A stretch of DNA of 64,000 bases from Dillenia suffruticosa (GCA_033439265.1 JAVTVX010000026.1:3027501-3091500); one strand, 5' to 3'; positions 35,772 through 48,255 are shown, counted from the first letter of the stretch. Made by a program: numbers and translations. The notes: generated by a model from the letters alone, not told the origin.

Positions 35772-36321
35772 TCTTTTTTTTTTTTTTATGTATCCATCAC
35801 TTTCATTTTCATATATTTTATATTATTTTTGTGATCAGTGTTATTTTTGTGATAATCAAAATTAATCTTCCTACAAAAATATTTGTCTAAGCTACGATGA
35901 CGATGAAGCAGTTACAACCAAATAACTTTTCTAGCATTTTGGTCCTAAATAATATTTTTTCACACACCTATAGTAATTGAGAGTAAGTTATAGTAAGATA
36001 TAGTAAGATGAATAGAAATAGTAATTTATAGTAATTTATAGTAAGTTATAGTAAGAAATGGTAACTGAGAATGTAACATGTAGTAACCGAGGATACATAT
36101 GATAATATATGATAATTGAATCTTAATTCCTTTTTTTTAATAAAATTAGTAATTGTTCTAACACTTTACGAAAAATTATTTAATTTTATGTGTGCAACAA
36201 ATAATAAAAACTTAATTAGTACGTATCCAATCATAAAATAATAACATTATGAACATTTGTGATACTTACATAGATAAATAGTAATAAAAATTCTTAATAT
36301 ATGGTGACCGACGAATTTTTT

Positions 36322-36720
36322 TTAACCGATACAAGAAATAACAATTCTTAACCTTTAAGGTAACCAACAATAAATATAGTAATATTTTCTAACACGTGAT
36401 AACCGACGATATAGGTAGTAATTTTTACCAATATTTTTTAAACCGATACAAAATAATAACAATTCTTAACACTTATGTGATCGAGGATAAATGTAGTATT
36501 ATTTCCTAACATATATGATAATCGATAATAATAAATAGTAACTTTTACTAACGTTTTTAAACCGATACAAAATAATAACAATTATTAACACTTATGTAAC
36601 CGACGATAAATCTAATATTATTTCCTAACACAATGTAATAACCGATGATAATAGGTAGTAATATTTACCGACGTTTTTTTAACCGATACAAGTCAAGACA
36701 ATTTCCCAACACTTCTTTAA
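36322..36720 (+). repeat. ~118-bp subterminal tandem repeat at the right CACTA end
   Basis: About 3.5 units start with TTAACCGATACAA (36322, 36438, 36557, 36679). Each continues ATAACAATTCTTAACACTT, an AACCGACGATA word, TTTCCTAACA and GGTAGTAATTTTTACC. Repeated AACCGA words near the terminus match those at the left end and are probable transposase-accessory binding sites. Confidence 0.7.
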
Positions 36721-36895
36721 CTGTCCGTATAGGTCTGGACATGCTCCAACGGTGACTAGAACCGTAGGGAGAGACCAATCCCGACTGGTGTATAGCCAAC
36801 TGAAGATGCATCCGTTGGAGAAAATTCTCTCGACGGTCTTACGAGGTTTACCACACGGTTTTTGACCGTCTGCATAGAGCATTTATTTTGTAGTG

Positions 36896-37600
36896 TTTGA
36901 AACTCCTCACTACTGTCATTGCAAAAATTCAGAAGCGCCTACCTTCCAGAAATACTAATTTCTATAATGTAATCTACAGAAGAAAGCAACTAAAATAATC
37001 AGATGTTAAATGAATATAGCTTTGAGAAAATGTAAGCATAATTTGAGGGAGATATAGCTCTTGTAAGTATCCAATGAACAATCTGATCCCTCTTTTACTA
37101 ATCATAGTTCTTTATGCTAATTCCTCATCCTTTAGTCCTATGTCTGAAACCTTTGCTAAAACATTGCTCCTGCTCCAATTCTGTATGCCAAAAAAAAAGA
37201 GGAGAAATTTAAGGGGGAGGTTGAATTTTTAAAATGAATATATTTCATTTAATGTGCATCTTGTAATGGTGAAAGTTTAGGTTCATGAGTAAAACAAAAG
37301 GAGAGAGAAGAATAATAGTTGAGGGAAAATCTATAACTATATTATAAGCGAAACATGAGTGTCCGCTTGTTGGATAAAATGCACTGCATTGACTATGAAT
37401 GCATGATTGATTTGGAATTCTCAAAACTCTATATCCATAGCATGCATATTTTGTTGAATAATTAAGTGATTTTCTTATTTGCTTTGCTATATGTGCATTG
37501 AATAATCTATTTGATTGTCGAAATAATTAATCTTCTGCATTAAATGAACACATAAATGATTACTTTGCATGAGGAAGGGAGAAAAATAGAGAAATCTGAG
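36896..37600 (+). other. Internal remnant of the second Sirevirus-like element
   Basis: This continues the sequence interrupted by the CACTA at 17865. No open gene. ATGCCAAAAAAAAAGAGG at about 37169 and AAGGGGGAGG at about 37211 are polypurine-type tracts like those before Sirevirus LTRs. Confidence 0.4.
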
Positions 37601-37609
37601 GTATATAGT

Positions 37610-38520
37610 AATGGCATGTTCTAAAGATACAAATGTCCATGTCAGTGTGTTGCGTTCCGTAAGAATGGTACACATGGTAGCCAGATTTTGCTCTATTGGA
37701 GTCAAGCTCTGGTCCGTGCTATTGCGGACTTGTTTATTTGCATGCAAGCGTGCTTCAAGAGCCTCAATCCTTTCTCTTTGCGCCATAATGGTTTTCAAGT
37801 TGAAAGGTGTAAATAATTGGTTTGTTCAAAGAGAACAAGTGTCCTTCTTTCCAAAATCTGAATTGATGTTCAAGGAATGAATGGACTGTGTGTCTTCCTC
37901 TTCAATGAATCACGTGGATCCTTTGATAGAAGGGTAAAAAATTGATTTCTCACGAAAGGATGTCTTCCTTGATAAAAGATGTCTTCCTTGATGAAGAATG
38001 TCTTCCTTTCAACGAAATCTCAAAATGTTGATGCAATCTTGCAAAGAAATTCCTTCAAAAGAAACTTCTTAACGAAAGGTTGTTTACCTCTCAACAAGAG
38101 CACCAATTAATGTTGCGGGCCTAACATCAAGGGAACGCAACACAGTGTCTAAGAAACATGTCTGATGATTGAATGCTGACTGAATGTATCTACATGGCAA
38201 TGACTAATGGCTGAAATGGAGAGAATATAGATAGGCATTATATGAAAATAGGGGGAGACAATAAGTTAGCTTACTAGCTTGAGTAACTTGAGTAAGAATG
38301 TATGATTGCATTATAGAACCTTTCCCCATATTATTAATCCAATGCTGTTATGAGTAAGAATGCTTTAGATACTCTGACTTGTTATTGCTTTAGTATAATG
38401 GCTTATTAGCTTCTTGACAATTGCTTGACAATCGGTCTAGAGGGAATGTAATGCTATATGAATCTAGACATAGTTTTAGGGGCAGTTTTTCAACTCCATC
38501 ATAGGTTAATGACCTTAACA
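37610..38520 (-). mobile_element. Ty3/gypsy-like fragment: LTR, primer region and gag start
   Basis: On the minus strand an LTR-like segment runs from 38520 (TGTTAAGGTCATTAACC) to 38111 (ends CGCAACA). It is followed by TTAATTGGTGCTCTTGTTGA, a leader, and an ATG at 37798. The first about 55 codons (MAQRERIEALEARL, then LTPIEQNLATM) look like a gypsy gag N-terminus, after which similarity stops. Only the 5' end survives and no second LTR is seen, so it is a truncated insertion. The LTR borders rest on TG/CA ends and the primer-region position. Confidence 0.5.
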
Positions 38521-38946
38521 TTAGGTCATTTTTTTGCCCTTATAGTTTCACTAGTGCCACAACTTTTCTGTTTAGAGAGAAGAAGGAGAAAGAATAAAAA
38601 AGAATAAGGTGAGGATTATAGGAGAGATGGCTCGACAGATTGTTAGATAGAAGTTAGCGCAAAAAGGAAAAATTTTAGAACTTGCTGTAGAGCTTGCTAA
38701 GAGATCACAATGCAGAAAAAAGAGGTTCTGTTATGCTTGAATTGAATACATATGGTTAACCCCAATTTTGTTGATAACAAAAATGGGAAGGAATGTGTAT
38801 AATTTGGATTATGTAATTTGGATTAAATATATTGGATGAATTGAAGACTGAGATTAGGAGATTTAGTTAGACATATCAAGAGCATAAACTAAGGGAAGCT
38901 AAGTCCAAATTCTAGAATGTTTTGTCATAATAAAAAAGTGGGAGAT
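38521..38946 (+). other. 3' internal end of the second copia, with polypurine tract
   Basis: Degraded sequence with AAAAATGGGAAGGAATG at about 38778 and AAAAAAGTGGGAGAT ending at 38946, immediately before the LTR start TGTTGCC. This placement identifies the following LTR as a 3' LTR. No gene. Confidence 0.55.
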
Positions 38947-41601
38947 TGTTGCCATATTTATAGGTTTTGATGATAAGCAAAACATAATTAGTTTGATCAA
39001 CGAAAGAATTTGAGTATGTTAGCTGAAATATAACGAGTAGTCAACTCGCAAGAAGAAAGAGGTAGTAATGCGTAAGGATAGTCGACACAAGAGAACATTG
39101 AAGATCAATGACATAATAAGGAGAAATAACTCATTACCAATGGTAAGATAATGGTGCTACTCAAGCAAACGAAGTTGGATAGAAAATAAGACATTTTATA
39201 ATATTGAAAACCTAGGTTTGACCAACCCACCAGTGTCTAAGGACTCAAAAATATGAGTTTTTGAAATATTAAGAAAATGAGATTAAAAATCTCTGATATT
39301 TATTCCATGTGTATCAATTAGGATAAAACCTATTTTTGAAGAATTTTTCTAAATCACGACCAAAAATCATCGAAAAATCAAAATCAAAATTTTGCTTTTT
39401 AAAGGGAGAGTTTTTTATGCTCAAGGAATTCGATTTTGGAACTATTTTTATTGAATTCAAATGAGATATTTCCTTATTTACATGAAATATCTTAAGTAAA
39501 TTGACTATTACAGAATAAATAAGGTCAGAACTGAAACTTGTTGACCAAAACTGAAACCTATCAACCCAAGCATCATGAAGTTCAACTTTAAAACTATACA
39601 TGTCGACCTATTTGAAATGTCCAAATAATAGGTCAACCTATTGAAGAATACAAGTCCACCAATTAGCGCGACCTATCGACCCATTAAAACAGATGTCCAC
39701 CTAAATGCCTTAAGACTATAACGTGACTTATAGAACTAGTGATATAGGTTGTCCTGCTCGATAAGGTGTTGACCCATGAGTCTTCAAATAACACAAGTCG
39801 ACCAATTTACACTCTTTGAGCCGACTAATTGAGCAAAACATGTTGACCTACCCAAATCACCTGTCGACCTAAATGCCTTAAACCAATAACCTAATGAAAA
39901 GCTTGTCGACCTACTCTAACCTCACGTCGACCTGACTATACATAAACCTGTCTATGTCAACCAATTTTAAGTTATGGGTTGACCAATTAAGCAAAACCTA
40001 AATCAAATCAAAAAACATGTCGACCTGTTCTAAATTCCCTATCAACCTGAATAAAACTATACCAATATTTCTATGTAACATTACGTCGACATGCCTGATA
40101 TTATGTTGACATATAACAAGCCTAAATCAATTTGAACTATTCCTTGTCGACCTAACTAAAAACTTATCGACATGACATACAAATTGGTCTACCTATTGAA
40201 TAAAATTGGTCAACCTATCTTTCATGTCCACCTGAATTAATTTTGATGTCAACCTATTCATCTCTTGTCAACTTATTTTAGTTCAAAGGTCCACCAATTG
40301 AAGCCTTAAATTGACTCATTAATACACACTTTGGCAAGCATTCTAGCAAAAATATTATGTTGGTCAACATACCCAATAAATTGTCGACATATCCTTCTCT
40401 AAGCTATTCTCTCGAGGGTGACCTATCTTAAAATTGTGTCAATCCACGATTATATGTCGACCAATTTAAATATAACAAGTCTACCAATTGATTTTGAAAC
40501 AGGATTCTGTCGACCTAAATATTCGAGTATGTCGAAAATCTTTTTAACAAAATTATTCTAAAGGTTAACCTATCACTGTTCAAATCGAATAGTTCCATAG
40601 ATTTGGTCGACACATAGATACAAATTTGTCGACACTTTATACCAAATTCTTGAGATAACTTAACTGGTCGACCTGATTTTTTAATATGTCGACAAGGCAC
40701 TTGACTTATAAAACAAAAATTTAAATTTCAGTTGATGTCCTTCTTAAACTTGTCGACCCAAGAGGAACACTCTTACAACCCAAAAACCAAAAATGCTTCA
40801 AATATAACTGTAACCTATGTCTGACTTAATTTATCTATCTCTCTTTGTGAAAGACTAACATTGATGTGCAGCAGTAAAAGCAATCAAATTGATTGGTTAG
40901 CAGTCTAAAGCAGTAAAGGCAAAAGAAACACGAGGAGCAGAGCAACGGGCAAATTCTTTTAATAAAGTTGGTAAAGAATATTAATGGACAATGTTCAAAT
41001 CCAAACCTACCACTTCAATGGCTCTTAACCATCCTCATATAAATGCTAAAGGAGGAACAGAAAAGAGAGGAACAAATGCGCAAATGATGAACATGGAATG
41101 TCTTGAGCTCCAAACGAAACACTCTGTTTTTCAGATTTTCTGTAAAATTCTTTGTTTGAGTTTTAAATTTGTTATTTTGAAGTTTTAGTTTCATTCATTA
41201 ACATTTACTCTTCTCCTGTACTTAAAGTTTAAAGACTAGAAATGTTATTCTTGATCTGGGGTTTAGAGAGAAAGAACCCATGAGAGATTGGATAGTGTTT
41301 TATAAGGAAATATTGTAAAGGTTCAACTTGCACCTCGAAACAAGTTCATTGTACTATTTGGGTTGCTAATAGTGAAAATCCAGGTACAGTCTGATAGTGA
41401 ATGTATACCAGGTTTGGTAGAACTACTATAAAAATTTCATGTACTCTATTTTTTGTTCTTTTTCATTTTCATTTTCCTTGATCACTCAGTTTCCTTAATT
41501 TTTCAATTCCTTTATATCATAATTGTCTCACACAAATTGCAAAATCTCCAAATTCTTAAAAAGTGTCAAACAACTTATTCACCCCCTTAGGTTGTATTTC
41601 A
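38947..41601 (+). mobile_element. LTR of the second Sirevirus-like copia
   Basis: Starts TGTTGCCATATTTATAGG after a polypurine tract. It contains the GTCGACC field (39598-40755), then a segment matching the LTR of the first element (TGATTGGTTAGCAG, AGAGAGAAAGAACC, ATTGTAAAGGTTCAAC, TTTGGTAGAACTACTAT). It closes near TTATTCACCCCCTTAGG, a sequence common close to the 3' end of plant copia LTRs. The 3' boundary is set at a CA near 41601 and is uncertain. Confidence 0.6.
39598..40755 (+). repeat. GTCGACC(T)-motif field in the copia LTR
   Basis: Roughly 40 copies of GTCGACCTA, GTCGACAT, GTCAACCTA or GTCCACCAATT spaced 20-40 bases apart in otherwise unrelated AT-rich DNA. The same arrangement lies at 1443-1760 and 3990-4920. 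The spacing is irregular, so this is not a simple satellite. The function is not known to me. Confidence 0.65.
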
Positions 41602-42292
41602 TAGCCTCTTTTGTATAATCATCCTCCACATAAAGTTTGCAAACTTTGGCGTGTACTTTATGGTCTCAAGTAGACACACCGTGCTTGGTTTGCCAAATTG
41701 AGATATACTATCATATAGTTTGGCTTCATCTTTAGTCCTTGTGACTCTGCCCTCTTTGCCATAAATAAGAAAATGATCTGATTCTTCTCTTACTTTATGT
41801 GAATAACATGATTATTACTGGTGATGATCTTACAGGTATTTTCAATTTGAAAAGGTACCTCAATGAGTACTTTAAGATGAAAGATTGTGAACATCTTATT
41901 TACTTTCTTTTGGTGTTGAGATATCTTGTAACTCTGATGGATACTATTTTACTCGACCTAAGTATACTTCTAATATCATCTCCAAGGAAAGACTGCAAAT
42001 ATCAAAATTGCCTGTACACCTATTGATCAAAATATGAAATTCACCTCCTATGATGGTTCACCACTGTAAGATATTATTCTTTATCATTAATTGGCTAGTA
42101 GTCTTATTTATCTCACTATTATACGACTGATATTGTCTATGCTATTCATGTGGTCAATCAACATCTCTCTATGCTTTATACCACCCATTATGCAATTGTT
42201 CTTTGCATCCTTTGTTATCAAAGGATCCATTTCATGGACTTCATTTCACTATGAAATTTGTACTCGAGCTGACTGCCTATTTGGATATAGAC

Positions 42293-45200
42293 CACTACAA
42301 AAAAAAATGTCATTTACTAACGGCCTCCTTTACTAGCGGTCGGGAGAACCGTTAGTATCGATATTCTTTAGCAGCGGCTAAGGCTCAACCGCTGGTATAG
42401 GTCATCAAACCTAAAAGTCACACTCCCCCTTTCCTTTTGTTCTCTCTTCGTCTCACCCTCTCCCTATCTTTAAGTTCATCTCCATACAAATCGACCAAGG
42501 ATGACTCATCTTCATACAAATTGACGAAGGATGACTCATCTCAAGTTCTCTCTTTGGCTCATCTCTTAGGTTCATCTTCTCTCCCTCTCTCTTCTCTTCT
42601 CCACCTCATCGCTATCTTCACCTCCGTTCAATTCTTCTTCTCTCATTGGCGATGATTTCTATCTTTTCGTGTCTAGACAGTGACAGTGAGTAGTAACGAT
42701 CAAAGACGATCACGACCCCAGTGACGACTAGAGTTTCGCATCTCTCACATCCTTGGAGACGATCTAAGCTCTAGGCTAGGGATTCGCATCTCTCTCCTCT
42801 ACTACGATCGAATCTCTAGGGTTTCACGTCTCTCATCTAGTAAGCTCTCTCTCTCTCTCTCCATAATTGTAACCTAGGGTTTCTGATCTCTGTCTCCTTC
42901 ACTTGCTACTTGGTTTCTGTTCTCTATCTCCCCTTCTCTCTAGGCTAGGGCTTTTGTTCTCTATCAAATTTATTTTTTAAAAGATTTATTAGCAGGGCGA
43001 AAACATAATTAATTTTCCACACCAAGTGATATTACGTATCATTCTGGGATTGGTATTAGGGCTGGTGATGAACCTACTGTTGGAAATACCGAGAGATTGA
43101 TCTATCAAGTAGTACTATAGGTACTCAAGTCTTTTTTGGTCTGTCTGACTATCAGGATCTATAACTAGATATTTGTGCACTCTTTAATAATGAATTGAAT
43201 TTGTTTTGATAATAATTTTAATTGATTTTACATATTTTCACTTGCAAGATATTTTGTGTTGTTGGTTGAATGATTAAACTTCCTTGTTATCTTCTGCTGT
43301 GAGATCCCAATGCATGCACCATAAAATCTGATACAGGACTAGTTGTGCTTTGCTTGTAGGATTGAATTAAGCCATAATATTGTTGGTTGAATGATGCATG
43401 ATACCACAAGTTTGTTGGAGTCTTTACTTTCCAAAAGCTGGCATGATTATTCATACCAACAACAATTTGATTGTGAAGATCATCACCAGATTATAGAGGG
43501 ATAGTAACAAAGAATCCTGCTAGAGCCGCCTGGGGGTAGATTGCCTCTTGTGGCCAGGTCCCCATTAACACTTACGTATATATAGAGTAATATTAAAAAA
43601 ATAATAAAAATAGAAATAAAATTTCAAGATTCTACATTCCCTTGACTTGAAGATGCCATACATTTACATGCTTAGATGAGGCAACGAACATATTGTAGTA
43701 ATCTGATAATGGCATTCGGATAACGAAAAAAATTGTACCAATTGATTTGCGGATCAAAGAAGAGATGCTTTACATTTTATTTGTTGCCTCTAGACATGTC
43801 TATCACTTCAGTTCCTAATATAATAATAGATAGAATAAGATCCTTGTCTGGTTTTGTGTCTGAGCTACTTTTGCAATTTTTAGTTATTGTGCTCAGTGTG
43901 GACCTGTGTCTGGTAGAGTGTGACACAACTATTGTCTTTTTAATCCACCTCAACATTTTTGCAGTCAAGTAATCATGTTATCACATGTAGAATTTGTTAT
44001 ATTCGTAACATTTGATACCATTTGCTGACTCATGCTCTCTGGGAAGCCATTTTTTGTTTTGAAGGTTGGACTCTGTCACTTCGGATTGTAAATAATTAAT
44101 AATACTTAAATCCTTTAATGTTCTTCCAAGTAATTCTAGAGTGAATGCAGAAAGATGATCATATAGGAAGGATTTACTTATGTTTGGATTCCAAAACATA
44201 TTTTATCTCCTGATGGTGCAAGACACGGTGTGCATATATGGAGGTCCTTTAATGTTCATTCAGTAGAAGCACATGTCTTTGACATAGTAGTACTATGAAA
44301 TGTGCATAAGGTTGTGATAGGTTCAAGGCAATATTTTGAAGTTTGGGAGAGAAGTTTTGAAGAAATTAATTTCTTGAAAGACATGTCAAAACATGCTAAA
44401 GTAAAATTTTAAGGAATATGCTGAGTTTAAAGATGTTGCGGGTTTGTATGTAGTGGAAAGCCACCAAGAAGCAGTAGTGTTGGCTAGGTGTTATTTAAGT
44501 AGGTGTTATTCTGCTTCTATTTTTCTGTTATTTTGTTGCTATTCAGAATATATAATCGTTATTTTGCTTATAATCTTTTCTAGTTCCTGCTTTATCAAGT
44601 GGTGGTTGATTGCAATACCAACAAAGAACAATTCATACTTACAAGGCAGGTGCTCTCTCTCTCTGTGTGGTTTATGTTATCTGATTATTGGCACTATCTG
44701 TTCCAATCAGCTTGTTTCATTTTACTTAACAACATATCCTTAATTTGAAATGCAAAATTCATGTTTAGAATTTTTGTGAAATGTTGTATTTCATGTTGTT
44801 AACCATTGGCCAGTGCCATGACTAGCAAGGTATTCAAAAGGAGCAATTGTATGGTAGAAATCAGTTTAATGGTATAAATGCAGTCTTTTTGGTATATGAT
44901 ATATATACTATTTTATTTTTACAATTTTTGTAGTCATATTTTTCTTAAAACATAACAGTCATCAAATTTTTTTTTATTCATAACGCACACCAATCACAAG
45001 AAGGTTCATTTAATCCTAATCAAGGTAAAAACTATATGTGTTTTTTCAATCTATCAATGTACCTTTGTAGTTCATTTTTCAAGTTTATTGGGATTTTCAC
45101 ATTGTTGGCCAGGTTTCAATCTCTAGAATGGGCATTGAAGGTCATAGAGGAGATGAAGATTTGGGTTTTATTATGTCTATCTAGATGTGTGATGAATAGA

Positions 45201-45601
45201 AATAGCAGTCTACGTAGGAGGAGAAGATTTGGGTTTTATTGTAAGAACTTATTATGAATTCGTATAGACTATCTCTTTTAATTTCAAGGGTGAAACTTGT
45301 ACCATTTGATGAAATCTCTTGGTGTGTAAATGAGCAAAAGTCTGGGATTGATTAACCAATATTGCAGGAATTTGTAATACAACTCAGAGACATTTTACAG
45401 TTAAGCTAACAGTACAGAAATTTATTCCACCAATAGACCTAAGCTAGCGGCCATAGCAAGGTGGCCGCTGGGAAATTGGCCGCTGGTATAGTCTTTTACA
45501 ACGCCCACATAGGCAGCGGAAAAATGGCTGCTGGAGAAGACACCAAATCATTTGGCAGCAGTTTTTGGCCGCTGGTAAAGGGTTTTTTTTTTTTTGTAGT
45601 G
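42293..45601. mobile_element. 3.3-kb non-autonomous CACTA element; TSD GAC
   Basis: The left end is CACTACAAAAAAAAATGTC, continuing ATTTACTAACGGCC. The right end, reverse-complemented, is CACTACAAAAAAAAAAAAAC, continuing CCTTTACCAGCGGCC. GAC flanks both sides (42290-42292 and 45602-45604). Subterminal words GCGGCCAT, GGCCGCTGG, CCGCTGGTATAG and GCAGCGG recur within 180 bp of each end. The interior has no transposase. 42430-42960 is CT-rich with a 28-bp duplication (AAGGATGACTCATCT twice) and looks like a captured promoter or 5' leader. 43000-45400 has no recognisable gene. Excision of it restores the copia RNase H reading region. Confidence 0.88.
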
Positions 45602-46061
45602 GACTGAGCAAGAGATTATATTGATTGATAATTTATCATTGGGTTTTGTTTTTTCCTTGGTGACTCCCTCATTGTTTGGAGAAGTTAGATGCAAATAATC
45701 ATTACTAGCTCCAAAACCGAAGCTAATATCGTGTTATTGTTGATACCACACAAGAACTCATCTAGATTCAATAACTATTTGAGTATTACATATTTTTCCA
45801 GTATAAATCTATTTTTTGATAGAAAGATTGTTATCCAAATTGCTTATAATGATATTATTCATGAACATACCAAACACCTAAAAACAGATTGTCATTTCAT
45901 CAAAGATTATATCAAGATAAGCAATGTCCAACTTGTATGAGTGTAGTCTCTTAAACAAACATCTCACATCTTTACCAAACCATTACGTGCACGATACTTT
46001 TATGATTTGGTTTCAAAAGTCAAGTTGGTCTCTTATTCACTTATTTGAATTTGAGGGGGTA

Positions 46062-46336
46062 TGTTAATATTCTCTCAATCATCTGTTAATGTAATTTTGG
46101 TAGTTGATATTTATCATTATGATAACTCAATATTTACTATATATTGAGAGATATTCTCTCAATTATCTGTTATTATAATTTGGGTATATATTAAGAGACA
46201 TTTGGTGTAATCTTACAACATATTCATGAATGTTCTATCATTAAAGTTAGTCAGGCTATATAAATATTGCCTCTCGTTACAATTCAAATCATATAAACTA
46301 ATATAATATTTTCTCATCCCTCTATTTACTTCAACA
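46062..46336 (+). repeat. 3' LTR of the copia at 41625
   Basis: 275 bp, from TGTTAATATTCTCTCAATC to TACTTCAACA. It contains a direct repeat of ATATTCTCTCAAT(C/T)ATCTGTTA (46067 and 46150) and the TATA-like GCTATATAAATATTGCC at about 46255, as expected for a short copia LTR promoter. Confidence 0.7.
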
Positions 46337-46739
46337 AGAGTACAGAAGTAAGGTATTTTTAAAGTTGGGATAATATGGTTGCAATAACTGACTTCTTTGA
46401 CTTTGGTTAATTAATTTTTTGTCCTCTCCGTGAATAAAGTCAAAGCAAGTTTTGGAATCATCCCCCCATAAAAACAGTTTCCAATATCTTAACTCTGTTT
46501 TTGCTCAGTTTGTTTGCTAATATATCAACTTAGACTTAGCCTATGTCAGACAATTTCAATAAGAAAAACCCTGCTTATGACAATTGGCACTTCTTGGGAG
46601 CTTCTTGCTTGTTTTCTTCTACTTGTGCTCTCTCTCTCTCACTCTCACCCATCCTCATAAATACCCCTCTTCTACTCTCAAGTCCAATCCTACACTTACC
46701 ATTCACTCTTCTCAGATCCCAGCATCTTAAGCAGAAAGA
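46337..46739 (+). promoter_or_regulatory. Upstream region of the gibberellin 2-oxidase pseudogene
   Basis: No gene. A TATA-like CATAAATACCC at 46655-46665 lies about 80 bp before ATG 46740, preceded by a (TC)n tract (46628-46642). This is a plausible former plant core promoter. Confidence 0.45.
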
Positions 46740-47651
46740 ATGGGAAACTCAAGTCCTCCGCTTCTACAGCATTATAGAGTACTTTTAAAGCTACATAGTG
46801 CAATCCAAAACGAGCACCAAAATGGAGCTTTCGTGGAGGAATGTGAACTTCCATTGATAGACCTGAGCTATCTAATAAATGTAGGCTACAAAGATGGCAA
46901 CAACGAGAAGGAGAGGGCTGCTTGCATGGAGGTGATTTGTCAAGCATCTTCAGAGTAGGGTTTCTTTCAAGATGTCAACCATGGAATAAGTCCTAAGCTA
47001 CTAAGAGGGATGACAGCTGAGCAAATAAAGTTGTTTGAGACATCTTTTGAGAAAAAAAGCTATTAGTGGGCTTTTAAACAATTCATATAGGTGGGCAACC
47101 AAACAACTATTAATCCCAATTAGTTCTCCTGGTCCGAAGCTTTCCATATACCTCTCACAAAGATATCTAAGGATACTTGCTATGGAGAGTTCACATCTCT
47201 CAGGTGCTGAGAAAACAAAATATTATATCATCACCTATTCTAATTGCATGACAGTTGTATGTAAAGCAGGCTCGACAAGCATGCACGCCCACAAGCTATT
47301 CTAACTAAGAAAATTTCTTTTGTGTGTAGGGATGTGATGTTGGAAATTGCAAACACAATGTCAAGGTTGGCATCATTGCTAGCAGATGTTCTAGCAAAGA
47401 GATTGTGCTTACAAAGGAGGCTATTTGAAGAGATATATGATGAAAGCCCTTGCTTTCTGCGCTTGAATCAGTATCCGCCTTGTCCAGCCTCAGTGGAGAT
47501 GCATGGATTAGTGCCCCATACGGACAGTGATTTCGTGACAAACCTGTGGCAAGATCATGTAGGTGGACTTCGGCTCACGAAGGACTCCAAATGGGTGGCT
47601 GTCAAACCTATGCCAGACACTCTTCTTATTAACATTGGCGATCTTTTCCAA

Positions 47652-48255
47652 GTCTGTTTGCTACTACTTCCAACTTGGCTAGAATGACACTCAATACTGA
47701 ACCTTATATAATGATTTTAAGGTCATCCGTTTTTAAAAGGTTCTACCAACATCGAAGAGTCTCTCTTTTTTGTTTTTTGTTATTTAACAATAAACTCTCA
47801 ATAATTGTCACATTTTTCTTAGATAATAATAAGTAACCCCTAACTTTACCCCACTTGTTATTTGCAAAAAAATATTGTTTCTTTTATCAATAGATTTTTT
47901 AAGTGTCATAAAAGAGCTAAGTTTTATATATATGAAATTTAATATTGTCCTTTATTTTTATACTATTTTATTCACAAATTGATAAATTTATTTAGAAATA
48001 GATTATAGCCCATAGATTAAAATTTTTGAGTAGGGATCCAAGATCTTTTTAAGGCAATTAGCAAAAACTAAGTAGAAATTTTGATGTAAAAGCTTTAATG
48101 GCTTTTTACTCACGGTTTAATCAAGTGAGAGTGTCTCGTTTTTCACCAACTATGAAATATATTGGACAACAAGGGCATCATTGCCACTAGTATTTGGCAT
48201 GTCCTATAATTGGGCAATTGGCTAATGTCCAAAAGACATGCTCAAAAAGTCAATT
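47652..48255 (+). other. Intron 2 of the pseudogene, 5' part
   Basis: Begins with GTCTGTTTG after the GDLFQ codons. AT-rich, no gene; the copia insertion follows. The 3' remainder of the intron is 50777-51105, ending TGTGCAG. Confidence 0.6.

Larger units (their letters stand above)
17866..36895 (+). mobile_element. 19-kb CACTA (En/Spm) transposon with passenger genes; TSD TTT
   Basis: The left end reads CACTACAAAATTAAATTCC and continues TATGCCCACGG. The right end, reverse-complemented, reads CACTACAAAATAAATGCTC and continues TATGCAGACGG. These are imperfect terminal inverted repeats with the diagnostic CACTA. TTT precedes (17863-17865) and follows (36896-36898), a 3-bp target duplication typical of the superfamily. 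Inside are TNP2-type and Transposase_24-type genes on the plus strand, a Ulp1-like protease on the minus strand, and a second plus-strand passenger ORF. Subterminal AACCGACG-type repeats occur at both ends. Length is 19,030 bp. Every gene is broken in this copy, so it could move only if supplied with transposase. It sits in a copia internal region. Confidence 0.93.
41625..46336 (+). mobile_element. Degenerate Ty1/copia (RT, RNase H, 3' LTR) split by a CACTA
   Basis: 41625-42292 translates, with shifts, to the end of a copia reverse transcriptase. Landmarks are VCKLWRVLYGLKQ, NMIITGDDLTGIF, LNEYFKMKDCEHL, and the start of RNase H with SINISLCFIPP and CTRADCLFGYR. The frame resumes at 45605 with RNase H (MQIITSSKTEANIVL, VIQIAYNDIIHEHTKHL). 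A polypurine tract TTTGAGGGGGTA precedes an LTR at 46062-46336 (TGTTAATATTCTCTC ... CTTCAACA, 275 bp). The 5' half, including gag and integrase, is missing; truncation abuts the LTR ending at about 41601. Confidence 0.82.

Noticed and set aside
3961..41601. The LTRs at 3961 and 38947 as the two ends of one giant element
   Set aside because: Each is preceded by its own polypurine tract, their sequences are far apart, and no primer site, gag or pol follows the first; two elements fit better.
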